A stretch of 64,000 nucleotides of DNA, from assembly GCF_000012885.1 (NCBI RefSeq), contig NC_007498.2:2356001-2420000 (forward strand), in the 5' to 3' direction. Both the position numbers and the translations under genes were made by a program. This DNA comes from Syntrophotalea carbinolica DSM 2380 (GTDB lineage Bacteria > Desulfobacterota > Desulfuromonadia > Desulfuromonadales > Syntrophotaleaceae). Below the pieces are notes generated by a model that was given only the letters and a program-made list of their open reading frames with translations, was not told the DNA's origin and searched no databases. This document shows, piece by piece, positions 9,599 to 18,694 of this stretch (the stretch's first letter is position 1; every line of letters starts with the position of its first letter).

Positions 9599-10771
9599 TT
9601 ATAGCAGGTTTTGCGCTCCAACGGCCCCCCTGCCGGCCATCGCCGTACCCCGGGCAGAGTGGGTTGCCAACGATTGCAGAACCCTGTCGTAACGCTTGGC
9701 CTGCCCGTGCCAGTCGTAATCCTGCACCCATTCACGGGGCCCCCTGTTATCAACCGGAACTGTCGACTCCGCCAGCAACACCCGCATACGCTGCAGCAGT
9801 TCCTCGATACCGTCGTACAGATGCCGGGAATGGTACTCGGCCGGCAGGTGTTCGGGATAGGCCAGACGCCGCGGAAGCAGGGGCCATGTCTGACAATACA
9901 TGGCTTCGACCACACTGATGCCGAAAAAATCGTGAATGGAGGTCACCGGCAGAATATCAGCCCGCCATAACCAGCGGGCATACTCGGCAAAATCACGCGC
10001 ATACCCGAAATGCACAATGCGCGATCCGAGACGTTGCCGGGCCTGTTGAAATATGGGCGGGGTCTCGGCAAACGACTCGCCGAGTACGACCACCTCAAAA
10101 GGCCAACCTTCATCAGCAAGTACGAATAGGGCCGCAAAAAATTCCTCGGGATTTTTATCGTACTCCCAGCGATGATTCCACAAAATAAGCGGCACGTCGG
10201 CAGGTTGGGCCGGCTGTTCCCGATGTTCGTCGAAACGCCGCAAATCCAGTCCCAGGGGCAAAACCTGGCTTTTTTCGCGAATCCGGTCAACATCATCCAG
10301 AGGACGGCAATCGGGGAAACGCTTCAGGAAACGCGGCAATGCCTCGAAAAAGGCCTCATGATGATAGCGGGAATTGAAAAACACTGCATCTGCGGCCAGG
10401 GCACTGGTAAAATTCATGAAAGCATAATGAGCATCCCGTTGTTTGCCGGGATCGCCATCGCGAGGAGACCAGGGATAGGTCAACTGATTTTCGTGAAAAT
10501 AGAGAACGGAAGGCACACTACCGCAACGCTGGCGGACCAACCCTTGGAAACAGGCCAGATCAAGCATATCGGTGGCCAGCAGCATATCGGCGGAAGTCTC
10601 TTCGGAAAGCCATTGCCGGGCCAGCGTCACTGCGCCGCCATGCATGCGCCACTTCCAATGACGACCGGGCAACCCGAGCACCCGCACCTGATGGCTGCTG
10701 TACGCGGCATACTGTTGTGCCCAAGCGGCATGCGACCCGGCCAGGTACGGTTCCAGCAACAGAATATTCAT
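9599..10771 (-). CDS. tRNA-queuosine alpha-mannosyltransferase-like glycosyltransferase (DUF3524)
   Basis: GT4-like glycosyltransferase of the DUF3524/GTDC1 family, whose animal member (QTMAN) mannosylates queuosine in tRNA-Asp. The 390-aa protein has the family N-terminus MNILLLEPYLAGSHAAWA, the highly conserved YFHENQLTYPW, FNSRYHHEAFF, LILWNHRWEYDKNPE and TSIHDFFGISVVEAM motifs. The bacterial members are usually annotated only as glycosyltransferase, and the acceptor here is inferred. ATG at 10771 is chosen because it begins exactly at the conserved N-terminus; the frame extends to a GTG at 10798. It ends 44 bp upstream-side of the macro-domain gene, both on the minus strand. Confidence 0.85.
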   Translation of the reverse strand: MNILLLEPYLAGSHAAWAQQYAAYSSHQVRVLGLPGRHWKWRMHGGAVTLARQWLSEETSADMLLATDMLDLACFQGLVRQRCGSVPSVLYFHENQLTYPWSPRDGDPGKQRDAHYAFMNFTSALAADAVFFNSRYHHEAFFEALPRFLKRFPDCRPLDDVDRIREKSQVLPLGLDLRRFDEHREQPAQPADVPLILWNHRWEYDKNPEEFFAALFVLADEGWPFEVVVLGESFAETPPIFQQARQRLGSRIVHFGYARDFAEYARWLWRADILPVTSIHDFFGISVVEAMYCQTWPLLPRRLAYPEHLPAEYHSRHLYDGIEELLQRMRVLLAESTVPVDNRGPREWVQDYDWHGQAKRYDRVLQSLATHSARGTAMAGRGAVGAQNLL

Positions 10772-10814
10772 CGAATTCTTCGTCTTTCGGGTCGCCACCT
10801 GAACGGAGATAAGG

Positions 10815-11342
10815 TCAGGACGTCACCTTACGCAGATACTCACGATAGATATGGAAAAAGTCCTCCGAAAAAAGGACGAACATCACCTTTTCCGGAAGAT
10901 CGTTGTCATCGAGAAAGGCGCGCACCGTATCTACGGCAATGCGGCATCCCCGCTCGACGGGATAGCCATAGATACCGCAACTGATAGCCGGAAAGGCAAC
11001 ACTGGTCAGGCCATGCTGACGGGCCAGTTCGAGACTGGTGCGATAGCATGACGCCAGCAGTTTCGGATCATTGGGGCGACCGCGGTAAACCGGCCCGACC
11101 GTATGAATGACATGGCGCGCCGGGAGATCGTACCCGTCGGTGATTTTGGCATCGCCCGTCTCACAACCGTTAAGGCTTCGACACTCCTCCACCAGGCGAG
11201 GACCGGCGGCACGGTGTATGGCTCCGTCCACGCCGCCGCCGCCGAGCAAACTGCGATTGGCCGCATTGACGATGGCATCGACCTCCAAACGGGTTATGTC
11301 CCCTACGAGCAATTCGATTCGGCCAAATGTTTCACGCATCAT
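10815..11342 (-). CDS. Macro-domain protein (O-acetyl-ADP-ribose deacetylase type)
   Basis: Single-domain macro protein (175 aa) of the YmdB/MacroD class, which hydrolyses O-acetyl-ADP-ribose or removes ADP-ribose from acidic residues. It has the family motifs [20 protein letters not shown] (ADP-ribose binding Asp and Asn), [34 protein letters not shown] and [13 protein letters not shown]. Start ATG 11342 has AGGAG 6 nt upstream; the longer frame start at 11369 lacks this. It lies 30 bp downstream of the DUF4388 gene and just upstream of the queuosine-mannosyltransferase homologue, a likely run of co-transcribed minus-strand genes. Confidence 0.92.
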   Translation of the reverse strand: MMRETFGRIELLVGDITRLEVDAIVNAANRSLLGGGGVDGAIHRAAGPRLVEECRSLNGCETGDAKITDGYDLPARHVIHTVGPVYRGRPNDPKLLASCYRTSLELARQHGLTSVAFPAISCGIYGYPVERGCRIAVDTVRAFLDDNDLPEKVMFVLFSEDFFHIYREYLRKVTS

Positions 11343-11372
11343 GCCCTGCTCCTTTCGTCCCGGGTACACCTC

Positions 11373-12038
11373 CTACAAATCGACGTGGGCGGCACTCAAC
11401 AATGCCTTGTCCCACAGCGTCACCAAATCGGTTTTGGCCAAAAGGTCGGGCAGGTCCTCTTCCGCCACCCCGGCGGAACGAATCACGTCGATGGTGGCTT
11501 CCGGTTGCCATGCTACGGACCGGGAGAGTTCCGCATCGGTCGCCAGCGTCGGAGAGCCGTCGTGGAAAAACCCCAGGAAACGACCCTCTCGCATCAGAAT
11601 AATGGCGACGGCTTCCTTGGCCTGAACATGCAAACCGCCGCTGAACGCATCACGCTTCAGCAACGCGATCAAATGGGGAATATCGAGCAACTCACGCCGT
11701 TGCCCCTGGTAAAGCGGGTTACCTTCGATCAAATTATACATGTCCACGGCAAGACCGGGTTCCAAACGATAGATATTCAGCCGTGCCTGTCCCGAAAGCG
11801 AGTCCGAAAAGATACTCAGCAAGGCCTCTTCACCGGACTGCTCCGTACTGCCGGAACAGTAGCGGATCGTAGCGACCTGCCCGCGAAAAAAAAGCAGAAT
11901 CCCGGATCCGACAGCAGCCGTCACATGCAAATATCCGGTAAAATGACCGTCGTGCAGTTTTCCCAGCACTTCCTGCCAATCTATACCTTTGGGATCGATC
12001 CCCTCTTTTACCGATTTACCTCGCGGCAATGCAATCAT
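11373..12038 (-). CDS. DUF4388-type protein
   Basis: 221-aa cytosolic protein with two regions resembling DUF4388 modules, a fold found mainly in Desulfuromonadales and myxobacteria signalling or polarity proteins. Evidence is the pattern LGKLHDGHFTGYLHV...GILLFFRGQVATIRY in the first half and LLKRDAFSGGLHV...AVAIILMREGRFLGFFHDG in the second. No enzymatic motif is visible. Start ATG 12038 has GGAGGG directly upstream at 5-6 nt; the open frame extends to 12122, but this longer part overlaps the ABC-F gene and is not family-like. It lies 50 bp downstream of the ABC-F gene stop and 30 bp upstream of the macro-domain gene. Role unknown. Confidence 0.8.
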   Translation of the reverse strand: MIALPRGKSVKEGIDPKGIDWQEVLGKLHDGHFTGYLHVTAAVGSGILLFFRGQVATIRYCSGSTEQSGEEALLSIFSDSLSGQARLNIYRLEPGLAVDMYNLIEGNPLYQGQRRELLDIPHLIALLKRDAFSGGLHVQAKEAVAIILMREGRFLGFFHDGSPTLATDAELSRSVAWQPEATIDVIRSAGVAEEDLPDLLAKTDLVTLWDKALLSAAHVDL

Positions 12039-12088
12039 GAACCCTCCAAAAAAACAGATCGTAACCTCGTCACAGAACGTGACAGGAC

Positions 12089-14017
12089 TCAGGCCGATTC
12101 TTCCAGCTGCAGGGACTCCCACCGTTGGTACAATACGCCGACCTCATCCTGCAGGCTCTGGTATTCCGCAGCGATCTGCCGGGAACGCTCGGGGTCTTCA
12201 TACAGACCGGGATCGGCCAGGCGAGCTTCCAATTGAGCAAGATTTTCCTCGCCGGTCTCGATCAACGTTTCGATCTCCGCCAGTTGTTTCTGTCTGCGGC
12301 GCTCTTCACGCCTGGCGGCCTTGCGTTCTTCATACGAAGCTCCGGAAGTCGACTCGGCCCCGGCAGCTCCGGTTGCGGAAGCCGCCTGATGCTGTTCCAC
12401 GCGCTCGGCCGAGTGACTGCGGTCACCATCGGCAGCCTTGGCTCGCAGAAAATCCTCATAGTTGCCGAGATGCGACAAAGCCTGACCGCCGCCAACTTCG
12501 ACAACCCGCGTGGCCAGGCGATCGACAAAATAGCGATCATGCGACACGAAAACCAGGGTTCCTTCGTAAGCCAGCAACGAACGTAGCAGCACGTCCTTGG
12601 ATTGCAGATCAAGATGATTGGTCGGTTCATCGAGCAACAGCAGATTGGCCGGTCGCAACAACAGCATGGCCAGAGCCAGGCGGTTTCGTTCCCCACCGGA
12701 CAATACCGCTACCGATTTGAGCACGTCGTCACCGGAGAACAAAAACGCCCCGAGAATATCCCGCACCCGCGGCACCATGTCAAAGGGCGCCGCAGCGGTC
12801 AATTCTTCCAACACCGTGTGCTCGGGATTCAGTACCCTGGCCTGGTCCTGGGCAAAATATGCCAAATGCAGATTGTGCCCTTCGCGCCGCGAACCGCTTC
12901 GCGGCGCTTCAATCCCTGCCAGCAAACGCATGAGGGTCGACTTGCCGGCCCCGTTGGCGCCGACCAGTGCCACCCTTTCTCCGCGCTCTATATGCAAAGA
13001 CACATCCTGCAATACGCTTAGGGTGCCGTATCCGTGCTCGACATCCTCCAACTCCATAGCCTGGCGGCCGCCCTTGGGCGGAGCCGGGAATTTAAAAGCA
13101 ATGCTTTTGCGCTCGGGAGGCACATCGATACGTTCGATCTTTTCCAACTGCTTGATCCGGCTTTGTACCTGGGCCGCTTTGTTGGCCTGATATCGGAAGC
13201 GGTTGATAAAAGACTCGATGCGGGAAATTTCTTCATCCTGACGCACCCGCGCCGCCCGCAGGGCCGTAATGCGCTGTTCACGCGCAGTCAGATAGGCGCT
13301 GTAATTACCCGGATACTCGGTCAAGGCGCCATTCCACAGTTCAACGATACGATTGACTACCCGATCGAGAAAAAAGCGATCGTGAGAGACCAGCACCACG
13401 GCAAAAGGATAATCGGACAGATAATTTTCAAGCCAATCCCGGGCTGGCAGATCGAGATGATTGGTCGGTTCATCGAGCAACAGCAGATTGGGACGCTGCA
13501 ACAGCAGTTTGGCCAAAGCGATACGCATCTGCCAACCGCCGGAAAACTCCTCGCAGGGTTTTTGCCAATCGTTCTCGGCAAACCCGAGCCCACCCAGCAC
13601 CCTGCCGATCTCCGCCTCCATGGTATATCCGCCACGATGCCGAAAAACGTCCTGCACCTCTGCATAGCGTTCCAACAGAGTCGACGGGCTGTCCTCGCCA
13701 ATCTGAGCCTCCAGGGATCGCAACTCGGCTTCCATGGCGAGAAGGTCCGCAAGAGCCGACCGCACCTCCTCAAAGAGGCTTCGCCCGTCATGCACCAAGC
13801 CGTCCTGAGGCAAGTAGCCGATGGTTGTCTGGCGGGCGGTTTGCAGCTCGCCGCCATCAAGATGCACCTCTCCGGCAAGAATTCGCAACAGGGTGGTCTT
13901 CCCCGTACCGTTCTCTCCGCAAAGGCCAATACGATCAGCAGGCCGGATATGCCAGTTGATACCGGCAAATAGACGCCTGTCCCCAAAATCCTTTATAATA
14001 TTTCGCAGTTGCAGCAT
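12089..14017 (-). CDS. ABC-F family ribosome-associated ATPase
   Basis: Soluble ABC-F protein (642 aa) with two ATPase domains and no membrane segments; such proteins bind the ribosomal E site and relieve stalling or give antibiotic protection. First domain: Walker A GENGTGKTT, signature FSGGWQMR, Walker B LLLLDEPTNHLD. Second: GANGAGKST, LSGGERNR, LLLLDEPTNHLD. Between them is the charged P-site-tRNA-interaction linker (about residues 240-310). The C-terminus (about 550-642) is a charged coiled coil (EERKAARREERRRQKQLAEI) as in Uup/YheS-type members. Divergent from rne. Which subgroup it belongs to was not resolved. Confidence 0.93.
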   Translation of the reverse strand: MLQLRNIIKDFGDRRLFAGINWHIRPADRIGLCGENGTGKTTLLRILAGEVHLDGGELQTARQTTIGYLPQDGLVHDGRSLFEEVRSALADLLAMEAELRSLEAQIGEDSPSTLLERYAEVQDVFRHRGGYTMEAEIGRVLGGLGFAENDWQKPCEEFSGGWQMRIALAKLLLQRPNLLLLDEPTNHLDLPARDWLENYLSDYPFAVVLVSHDRFFLDRVVNRIVELWNGALTEYPGNYSAYLTAREQRITALRAARVRQDEEISRIESFINRFRYQANKAAQVQSRIKQLEKIERIDVPPERKSIAFKFPAPPKGGRQAMELEDVEHGYGTLSVLQDVSLHIERGERVALVGANGAGKSTLMRLLAGIEAPRSGSRREGHNLHLAYFAQDQARVLNPEHTVLEELTAAAPFDMVPRVRDILGAFLFSGDDVLKSVAVLSGGERNRLALAMLLLRPANLLLLDEPTNHLDLQSKDVLLRSLLAYEGTLVFVSHDRYFVDRLATRVVEVGGGQALSHLGNYEDFLRAKAADGDRSHSAERVEQHQAASATGAAGAESTSGASYEERKAARREERRRQKQLAEIETLIETGEENLAQLEARLADPGLYEDPERSRQIAAEYQSLQDEVGVLYQRWESLQLEESA

Positions 14018-14353
14018 GGCCCTTTTTATAGCACAATAGACGCTCAGGGAAAACCTCGAAACAGACGAACAACCTTCCGGAAGTTTCCGTGATTGGGTTC
14101 GCCGGTCTTTTTATCCATACACCCGTTTCGACCTTCGAGGTTTTCCGACCGTTTTCAAGTAATGCTGTCGGGCAGATCGCCCTGGCTATATACGAGAATC
14201 AACGACCTTTCCGGGCCGAGTTCACCCAGCGGGCTGCGCTGCCATTTCGGGCAGTCGAAGCGACCGTCCGGTGCGGATAAGTCGACCAGCCGGCAATCTG
14301 CCGGTCATCATCCATTTTAATGGTTGTCGTCCGCGACAGCCGGAAGGATTTTT
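14018..14353. other. Divergent abcF-rne intergenic / rne leader
   Basis: 336 bp between the divergent ABC-F and RNase E/G genes. It contains a 13-bp perfect inverted repeat (GGAAAACCTCGAA at 14048-14060 and its complement at 14134-14146, loop 73 nt) and a small hairpin CCGGCA-ATC-TGCCGG just before rne. RNase E genes of enterobacteria have structured, autoregulatory leaders, so a similar role is possible here, but no homology is claimed. No gene recognised. Confidence 0.4.
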
Positions 14354-17134
14354 ATGACAAAAAAAATGCTCATCAATGCCACCCATCCGGAGGAGCATCG
14401 GGTTGCTATTGTCGAAGACGGAATTCTGTCAGAACTCGATATCGAAATTTCCGGCAAGGAGCAAACCAAAGGCAATATTTACAAGGCCGTTGTAGCCCGC
14501 GTCGAAACGGGATTGCAAGCGGCCTTTGTCGATTATGGAAGCGAACGTCTCGGGTTTCTTCAGATCGGCGAAATACACCCGGCTTTTTTCAAGGAAGCCG
14601 AAGGACGGGTGGAGGCCGGCAAACGCCCACGCATCAACGATATCCTGCGGCGCGGCCAGGAAATCCTGGTACAGATCGTTAAAGAGGAACGCGGCACCAA
14701 GGGAGCCGCCCTGACGACCTACCTTTCGCTACCCGGCCGTTACATGGTCCTGATGCCCGATTCGGACACCAAAGGCATATCGCGCAAAATCGAAAAAGAA
14801 TCCGACCGCAAAAAGCTCAGGGAACTCATGGACAGCCTCGAGATCCCCGAGGAAATGGGCTACATTGTCCGAACCGCCGGCAGCACGCAGAAAAGAACCG
14901 ACCTCAAACGCGATGTCGACTATCTGCTGCGCCTTTTCAATAAAATCCAATCCCTTTCCGACAGCACCAAGGCACCGTCCCTGATCTATAAGGAATCCAA
15001 TCTGGTCATTCGCTCCATTCGCGACTATTTCAGCGACGATATGGATGAAGTGCTGGTAGACGACGCCAAGGTCTCCACCGAAGCACGGGACTTCTTCCAG
15101 GAAGTGATGCCCGAATATGCCGAACTGGTAAAACTGCACCAGGAGCGGCGGCCGATTTTCGCCCGCTACCAGATCGAAGATCAGATCGAATCCATCGGTA
15201 AAAACAAAGTCATGCTCCCTTCCGGCGGGTCCATAGTCATCGACTCCACCGAAGCGTTGGTGGCCATCGATGTCAACTCCGGCAAAATGGCCAGCGAGCA
15301 AGGCGTGGAAGCCACGGCCTACAAGACCAACCTTGAGGCCGCGGTCGAAACCGCCCGGCAATTGCGACTACGCGACCTAGGCGGGCTGGTTGTTATCGAC
15401 TTCATCGATATGCGTGACCGAAAGCATATACGCGATATTGAAAAAACCCTCAAAGAGGCCATGAAAACCGATAAGGCCAGAGTCACTATCGGGCGCATCA
15501 GCCAATTCGGCCTGCTGGAAATGAGTCGCCAACGCATCAAGTCCGCCCTTGCCGCCGCCTCCTTCGAGGTCTGCCCGCATTGCAATGGCAGCGGCAAAAT
15601 CAAGACGATAGAAGCCCAGTCCCTGGGATTTTTGCGCCGCATTCACACCGGCCTCGCAAAAGGCCGTATCGGACGGGTGGAAGCCACGGTGCCCCTGGAT
15701 GTCGCCAGCTATCTGCTCAATAACAAACGCGTCGAATTGATGGCTATCGAGCAGAAAAACGACGTCAGCATTCACATCAAAGGCTGCCCGGATTACATGA
15801 ACGGCCAAGGCGAAATCGACTTCCATAAACGGGAGAAGGAAGAGACCCAGGCCACCGCCTATATTGAAGCCAGCCAGGTCATGTCCGAAACCAACAATGC
15901 GCAGCAGGATTCCACTACGGACACCGAGGAAAAACCTGCGAAACGCAGACGCCGCCCCCGCAGACGACGCAAATCGTCTGCCGCAACTCCCGTATCGGAG
16001 CCCTCTACCCTGACAACAGAATCAGAGGAGCAACAACCGGCTGCAACCCAGGACGCTGCAGAATCGCAACCGATGGCAACAGATACGGAAGTCGCTCGGG
16101 AAGTCAGCGAAAAAACCGCTGAACCGGTATCAACCGAAGCGACAGAGCCCGCTGAAAAAACAGCCGAGCCGGCATCGGCCGCGGAGGAGCAACCGCAGAA
16201 ACCGTCCCGACCGCGCAGCCGCTCCGGCCGCCGCAAACCCGCTACAAAAAAAACCGAGGCCAAACCTGAGGCCAAACCTGAGGCCAAACCTGAGGCCAAA
16301 CCGGAAGCCAAACCGGAAGCCAAACCGGAAGCCAAACCGGAAGCCAAACCGGAAGCCAAACCGGAAGCCAAACCGGAAGCCAAGCCGGAAGCCAAACCGG
16401 AAGCCAAACCGGAAGCCAAACCGGAAGCCAAGCCGGAAGCCAAGCCGGAAGCCAAGCCGGAAGCCAAGCCGGAAGCCAAGCCGGAAGCCAAGCCGGAAGC
16501 CAAGCCGGAAGCCAAACCGGAAGCCAAGCCGGAAGCCAAGCCGGAAGCCAAGCCGGAAGCCAAGCCGGAAGCCAAGCCGGAAGCCAAGCCGGAAGCCAAG
16601 CCGGAAGCCAAGCCGGAAGCCAAGCCGAAAGCCAAACCGAAGGTCGAGTCGGAAGCCCAGTCAGAGGCTATGCCGGAAGCCAAGCCGAAAACAACCCGGC
16701 GCGCTCCGAGCAGAAGTCGGACCAAAACCAAAACAAAAACCGAAACTGCGGAAAGCAACACTTCGGCGACGGGTACCGAGACGGACACACCTTCTGAAAA
16801 GGATGAAAAACCCGCGGAAACCAAGCCGCCTGCAAAGCGTGCCCGAGCACGGCGTACCACCAAACCGACGGCAAAAACAGCGACACAGGCCAGCGATGAT
16901 GTTTCGCCCGCTGAAAAGGATGAAACCGCCAAAGCAACTGAAACTGCCGCACCGAAACGTCGGACAAGGGCCAGAAAAACAACAGCCAAAACCGTAAAAT
17001 CCGGCGACGACGCCAGCTCCGTATCTGCCAGCAATGCGGAGGAAGCTGAAAAGAAAAAACCGACCCGCCGGCCCCGTAAGCCGGCAGCGAAAGCGGTTGA
17101 AGAATCCAAAAAGGCTGAAACGTCCGAGGATTAA
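14354..17134 (+). CDS. rne: Ribonuclease E/G with a long AKPE-repeat C-terminal tail
   Basis: Endoribonuclease of the Rne/Rng family that starts mRNA decay and processes rRNA/tRNA. The catalytic part (about residues 1-500) has an S1 domain (about 36-120), the DNase I-like domain with catalytic AIDVNSG (Asp306) and VVIDFIDM (Asp349), and the zinc-link CPHCNGSG (Cys407, Cys410). These positions are within three residues of the E. coli RNase E ones. After about residue 510 the protein is low-complexity, Ala/Lys/Pro/Glu/Arg-rich, with arginine-rich clusters (KRRRRPRRRRKS; RSGRRK) likely to bind RNA. Residues 636-755 are 30 perfect AKPE units. ATG 14354 has GGAAGGA upstream. No degradosome microdomain was recognised. 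Confidence 0.95.
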   Translation: MTKKMLINATHPEEHRVAIVEDGILSELDIEISGKEQTKGNIYKAVVARVETGLQAAFVDYGSERLGFLQIGEIHPAFFKEAEGRVEAGKRPRINDILRRGQEILVQIVKEERGTKGAALTTYLSLPGRYMVLMPDSDTKGISRKIEKESDRKKLRELMDSLEIPEEMGYIVRTAGSTQKRTDLKRDVDYLLRLFNKIQSLSDSTKAPSLIYKESNLVIRSIRDYFSDDMDEVLVDDAKVSTEARDFFQEVMPEYAELVKLHQERRPIFARYQIEDQIESIGKNKVMLPSGGSIVIDSTEALVAIDVNSGKMASEQGVEATAYKTNLEAAVETARQLRLRDLGGLVVIDFIDMRDRKHIRDIEKTLKEAMKTDKARVTIGRISQFGLLEMSRQRIKSALAAASFEVCPHCNGSGKIKTIEAQSLGFLRRIHTGLAKGRIGRVEATVPLDVASYLLNNKRVELMAIEQKNDVSIHIKGCPDYMNGQGEIDFHKREKEETQATAYIEASQVMSETNNAQQDSTTDTEEKPAKRRRRPRRRRKSSAATPVSEPSTLTTESEEQQPAATQDAAESQPMATDTEVAREVSEKTAEPVSTEATEPAEKTAEPASAAEEQPQKPSRPRSRSGRRKPATKKTEAKPEAKPEAKPEAKPEAKPEAKPEAKPEAKPEAKPEAKPEAKPEAKPEAKPEAKPEAKPEAKPEAKPEAKPEAKPEAKPEAKPEAKPEAKPEAKPEAKPEAKPEAKPEAKPEAKPEAKPEAKPKAKPKVESEAQSEAMPEAKPKTTRRAPSRSRTKTKTKTETAESNTSATGTETDTPSEKDEKPAETKPPAKRARARRTTKPTAKTATQASDDVSPAEKDETAKATETAAPKRRTRARKTTAKTVKSGDDASSVSASNAEEAEKKKPTRRPRKPAAKAVEESKKAETSED
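16259..16618 (+). repeat. 12-bp tandem repeat (30 copies) inside rne
   Basis: Thirty consecutive in-frame 12-mers of the form GCC-AA(A/G)-CC(T/G)-GA(G/A), each encoding Ala-Lys-Pro-Glu. The first three copies use CCTGAG, the rest CCGGAA, with AAA and AAG forms in blocks, which points to recent copy-number expansion. Because the unit is a multiple of three, copy changes keep the frame. A few degenerate units continue after 16618. Confidence 0.97.
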
Positions 17135-17154
17135 AGACAGACACCGTTTCCCAT

Positions 17155-17190
17155 GCAAAAAGGCCGCAGCAACCGCTGCGGCCTTTTTGC
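17155..17190. terminator. Bidirectional terminator between rne and the Smr gene
   Basis: A perfect 16-bp inverted repeat (arms 17155-17170 and 17175-17190, loop AACC) with core GGCCGCAGC and flanking A5/T5 runs. It can end transcription of rne on the plus strand and of the convergent Smr gene on the minus strand. Confidence 0.93.
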
Positions 17191-17200
17191 ATGTAACTAA

Positions 17201-17890
17201 TCAATTTTTACGGGAAGACCTTAAGAACACCACCAGGGCCCCTTCCCCGCCATACCGTGCCGGGGCCCGCCCCCATTCAGCAACCCAGGCCCTGGCTTCG
17301 CGAGAAAGATACTTTTCCATATCGTCGCGCAACACGGGCCCCTGTTGCGAGCCTTTGCCCCGTCCCGTTATGATAAGAACGGTTTTATAGCCTTGATAGA
17401 CGCCATCCTCGAGAAAATAACGTACCTTTTGTCGAGCGTCTTCACGTGTGGCACCATGCAGATCAAGTTGGGCCTCGGGAACAAGTTTACCCTGACGCAG
17501 TTGACGCATGCGGCGCGGCGCGGCGAGCGGTTCCTCCTGCACCGGAAGCTCGTCCCGAAAAACGCTGTCCATATTACCAAGAGCTGCCAGAAACAGTTCC
17601 TGATCCGTAGTGGGAGCAGCGTCTTTTTCCGGTGCCGTCTCTTCAGGATCTGTCTCCCGGGGTAAAGGTCGCTGGGCCGTACCCGCATCACGTTTCTCGA
17701 CCCTCAACATCTTCATTTCCCGTTCGAACAGCTCTTCATCATCGATTTGGTCTTCAGGTACTGTCACGGGAACCTCTTTGGCCGTTTTGCCGGAGGACGA
17801 CTGGCCTGAAACGACCAACCCCTTCAAAGTTTTAAAGGGGTTGACATTGAACTCTTTGGAAGTCTTTTTGTTTTGTTTCTTGCGTGCCAC
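17201..17890 (-). CDS. Smr-domain protein
   Basis: 229-aa protein with a C-terminal Smr domain (about residues 135-229), the small nuclease-like fold found at the end of MutS2 and in stand-alone YdaL/SmrB proteins. The motifs LDLHGATREDA and IITGRGKGSQQGPVLR are the two Smr signatures. The N-terminal half is charged and of low complexity, with no recognised domain. Stand-alone Smr proteins cut DNA or mRNA; SmrB acts on collided ribosomes. Which applies here is unknown. It lies 2 bp downstream of the TPR membrane protein gene, so the two are translationally linked. Confidence 0.88.
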   Translation of the reverse strand: MARKKQNKKTSKEFNVNPFKTLKGLVVSGQSSSGKTAKEVPVTVPEDQIDDEELFEREMKMLRVEKRDAGTAQRPLPRETDPEETAPEKDAAPTTDQELFLAALGNMDSVFRDELPVQEEPLAAPRRMRQLRQGKLVPEAQLDLHGATREDARQKVRYFLEDGVYQGYKTVLIITGRGKGSQQGPVLRDDMEKYLSREARAWVAEWGRAPARYGGEGALVVFLRSSRKN

Positions 17891-17892
17891 AA

Positions 17893-18618
17893 TTAACGCC
17901 TCACGATTTTACGACGCCCCTGCATGGCTTTGGTCTGTTTTTTCACAATAGCGCCGGTTTTTTCCAGGTGAAATTGAAACCACATATCACCATAACCCTG
18001 CATCTTCATTTTTCGGCCATTCATCAATGCCTCGAGATTTTGCTGCAGAATCTCATCCTCGCCGACTTTCTTCAGGCCCTTTTTCATGACCTCGATAGCC
18101 TGGCCATGGTTGCCGACCTTTTCGAGACAATAGGCATAAAGGTTCCACAAAAGGGGCTCTTTGCGGGTCAACCCCACCGCCTTGTCAAAAGTTTGGATCA
18201 TTTTGTCGGTTTTATTGCGTTTCATATAGCATATGGCCAGCATCCCCATGGAAGGCCAGTGTCGGCTGAAGCCTTTTTTCAGGGAATCGAAAGCCTTGCC
18301 GAAATCCCGCTTGAGATAATAAAGGCTGCCGATCTGGGAATGCAGTTGAGAAGTCACCATAAACTGCCATTTGCCCATCGGCAAGGCAGCCTCAAGCGTC
18401 TTGATCGCTTTTTCGGCCCGCCCGGCAACCATATCCCGCTGAACCGTTTCCATGACAGCCGTCAACTTTTTAAGCACTCGACGACTCAGAAGAAAATAAA
18501 CCAACGCAAAGATCGCCAATCCGATCAGGGCGTTGATCCAGGCTTCCAGGCCGGTTGCAACCTGCAACAGGCCAACGACAACTATGTACACGGCTAATGA
18601 AATAGCGAGATTAATCAT
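17893..18618 (-). CDS. Membrane-anchored TPR protein
   Basis: 241-aa protein. Two closely spaced N-terminal hydrophobic segments (residues about 3-22 and 28-46) are followed by a soluble region with TPR-like helical repeats (ALPMGKWQFMVTSQLHSQIG, AFDSLKKGFSRHWP, KMIQTFDKAVGLTRKEPLLW, QAIEVMKKGLKKVGED). The basic C-terminus ends QGRRKIVRR. No enzymatic motif. The design suggests an inner-membrane scaffold with the TPR part in the cytosol. It precedes and almost touches the Smr gene (2 bp), so both may act together; function otherwise unknown. Confidence 0.8.
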   Translation of the reverse strand: MINLAISLAVYIVVVGLLQVATGLEAWINALIGLAIFALVYFLLSRRVLKKLTAVMETVQRDMVAGRAEKAIKTLEAALPMGKWQFMVTSQLHSQIGSLYYLKRDFGKAFDSLKKGFSRHWPSMGMLAICYMKRNKTDKMIQTFDKAVGLTRKEPLLWNLYAYCLEKVGNHGQAIEVMKKGLKKVGEDEILQQNLEALMNGRKMKMQGYGDMWFQFHLEKTGAIVKKQTKAMQGRRKIVRR

Positions 18619-18694
18619 ATAGAAAGAATCCTTTCAGAGGATAAACATGCAATGCGCAGGAAGTGTAGCAACGTGCTCCGAAAATGTCAAAAGC

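Noticed and set aside
11103-12236. 377-codon plus-strand ORF across macro-domain and DUF4388 genes
   Set aside because: Overlaps two recognisable minus-strand genes and has no recognisable domain.
15859-17109. 416-codon minus-strand ORF antisense to rne
   Set aside because: Its body is a Gly/Leu/Ala/Ser repeat that is simply the reverse complement of the AKPE array, with no independent coding signal or Shine-Dalgarno.
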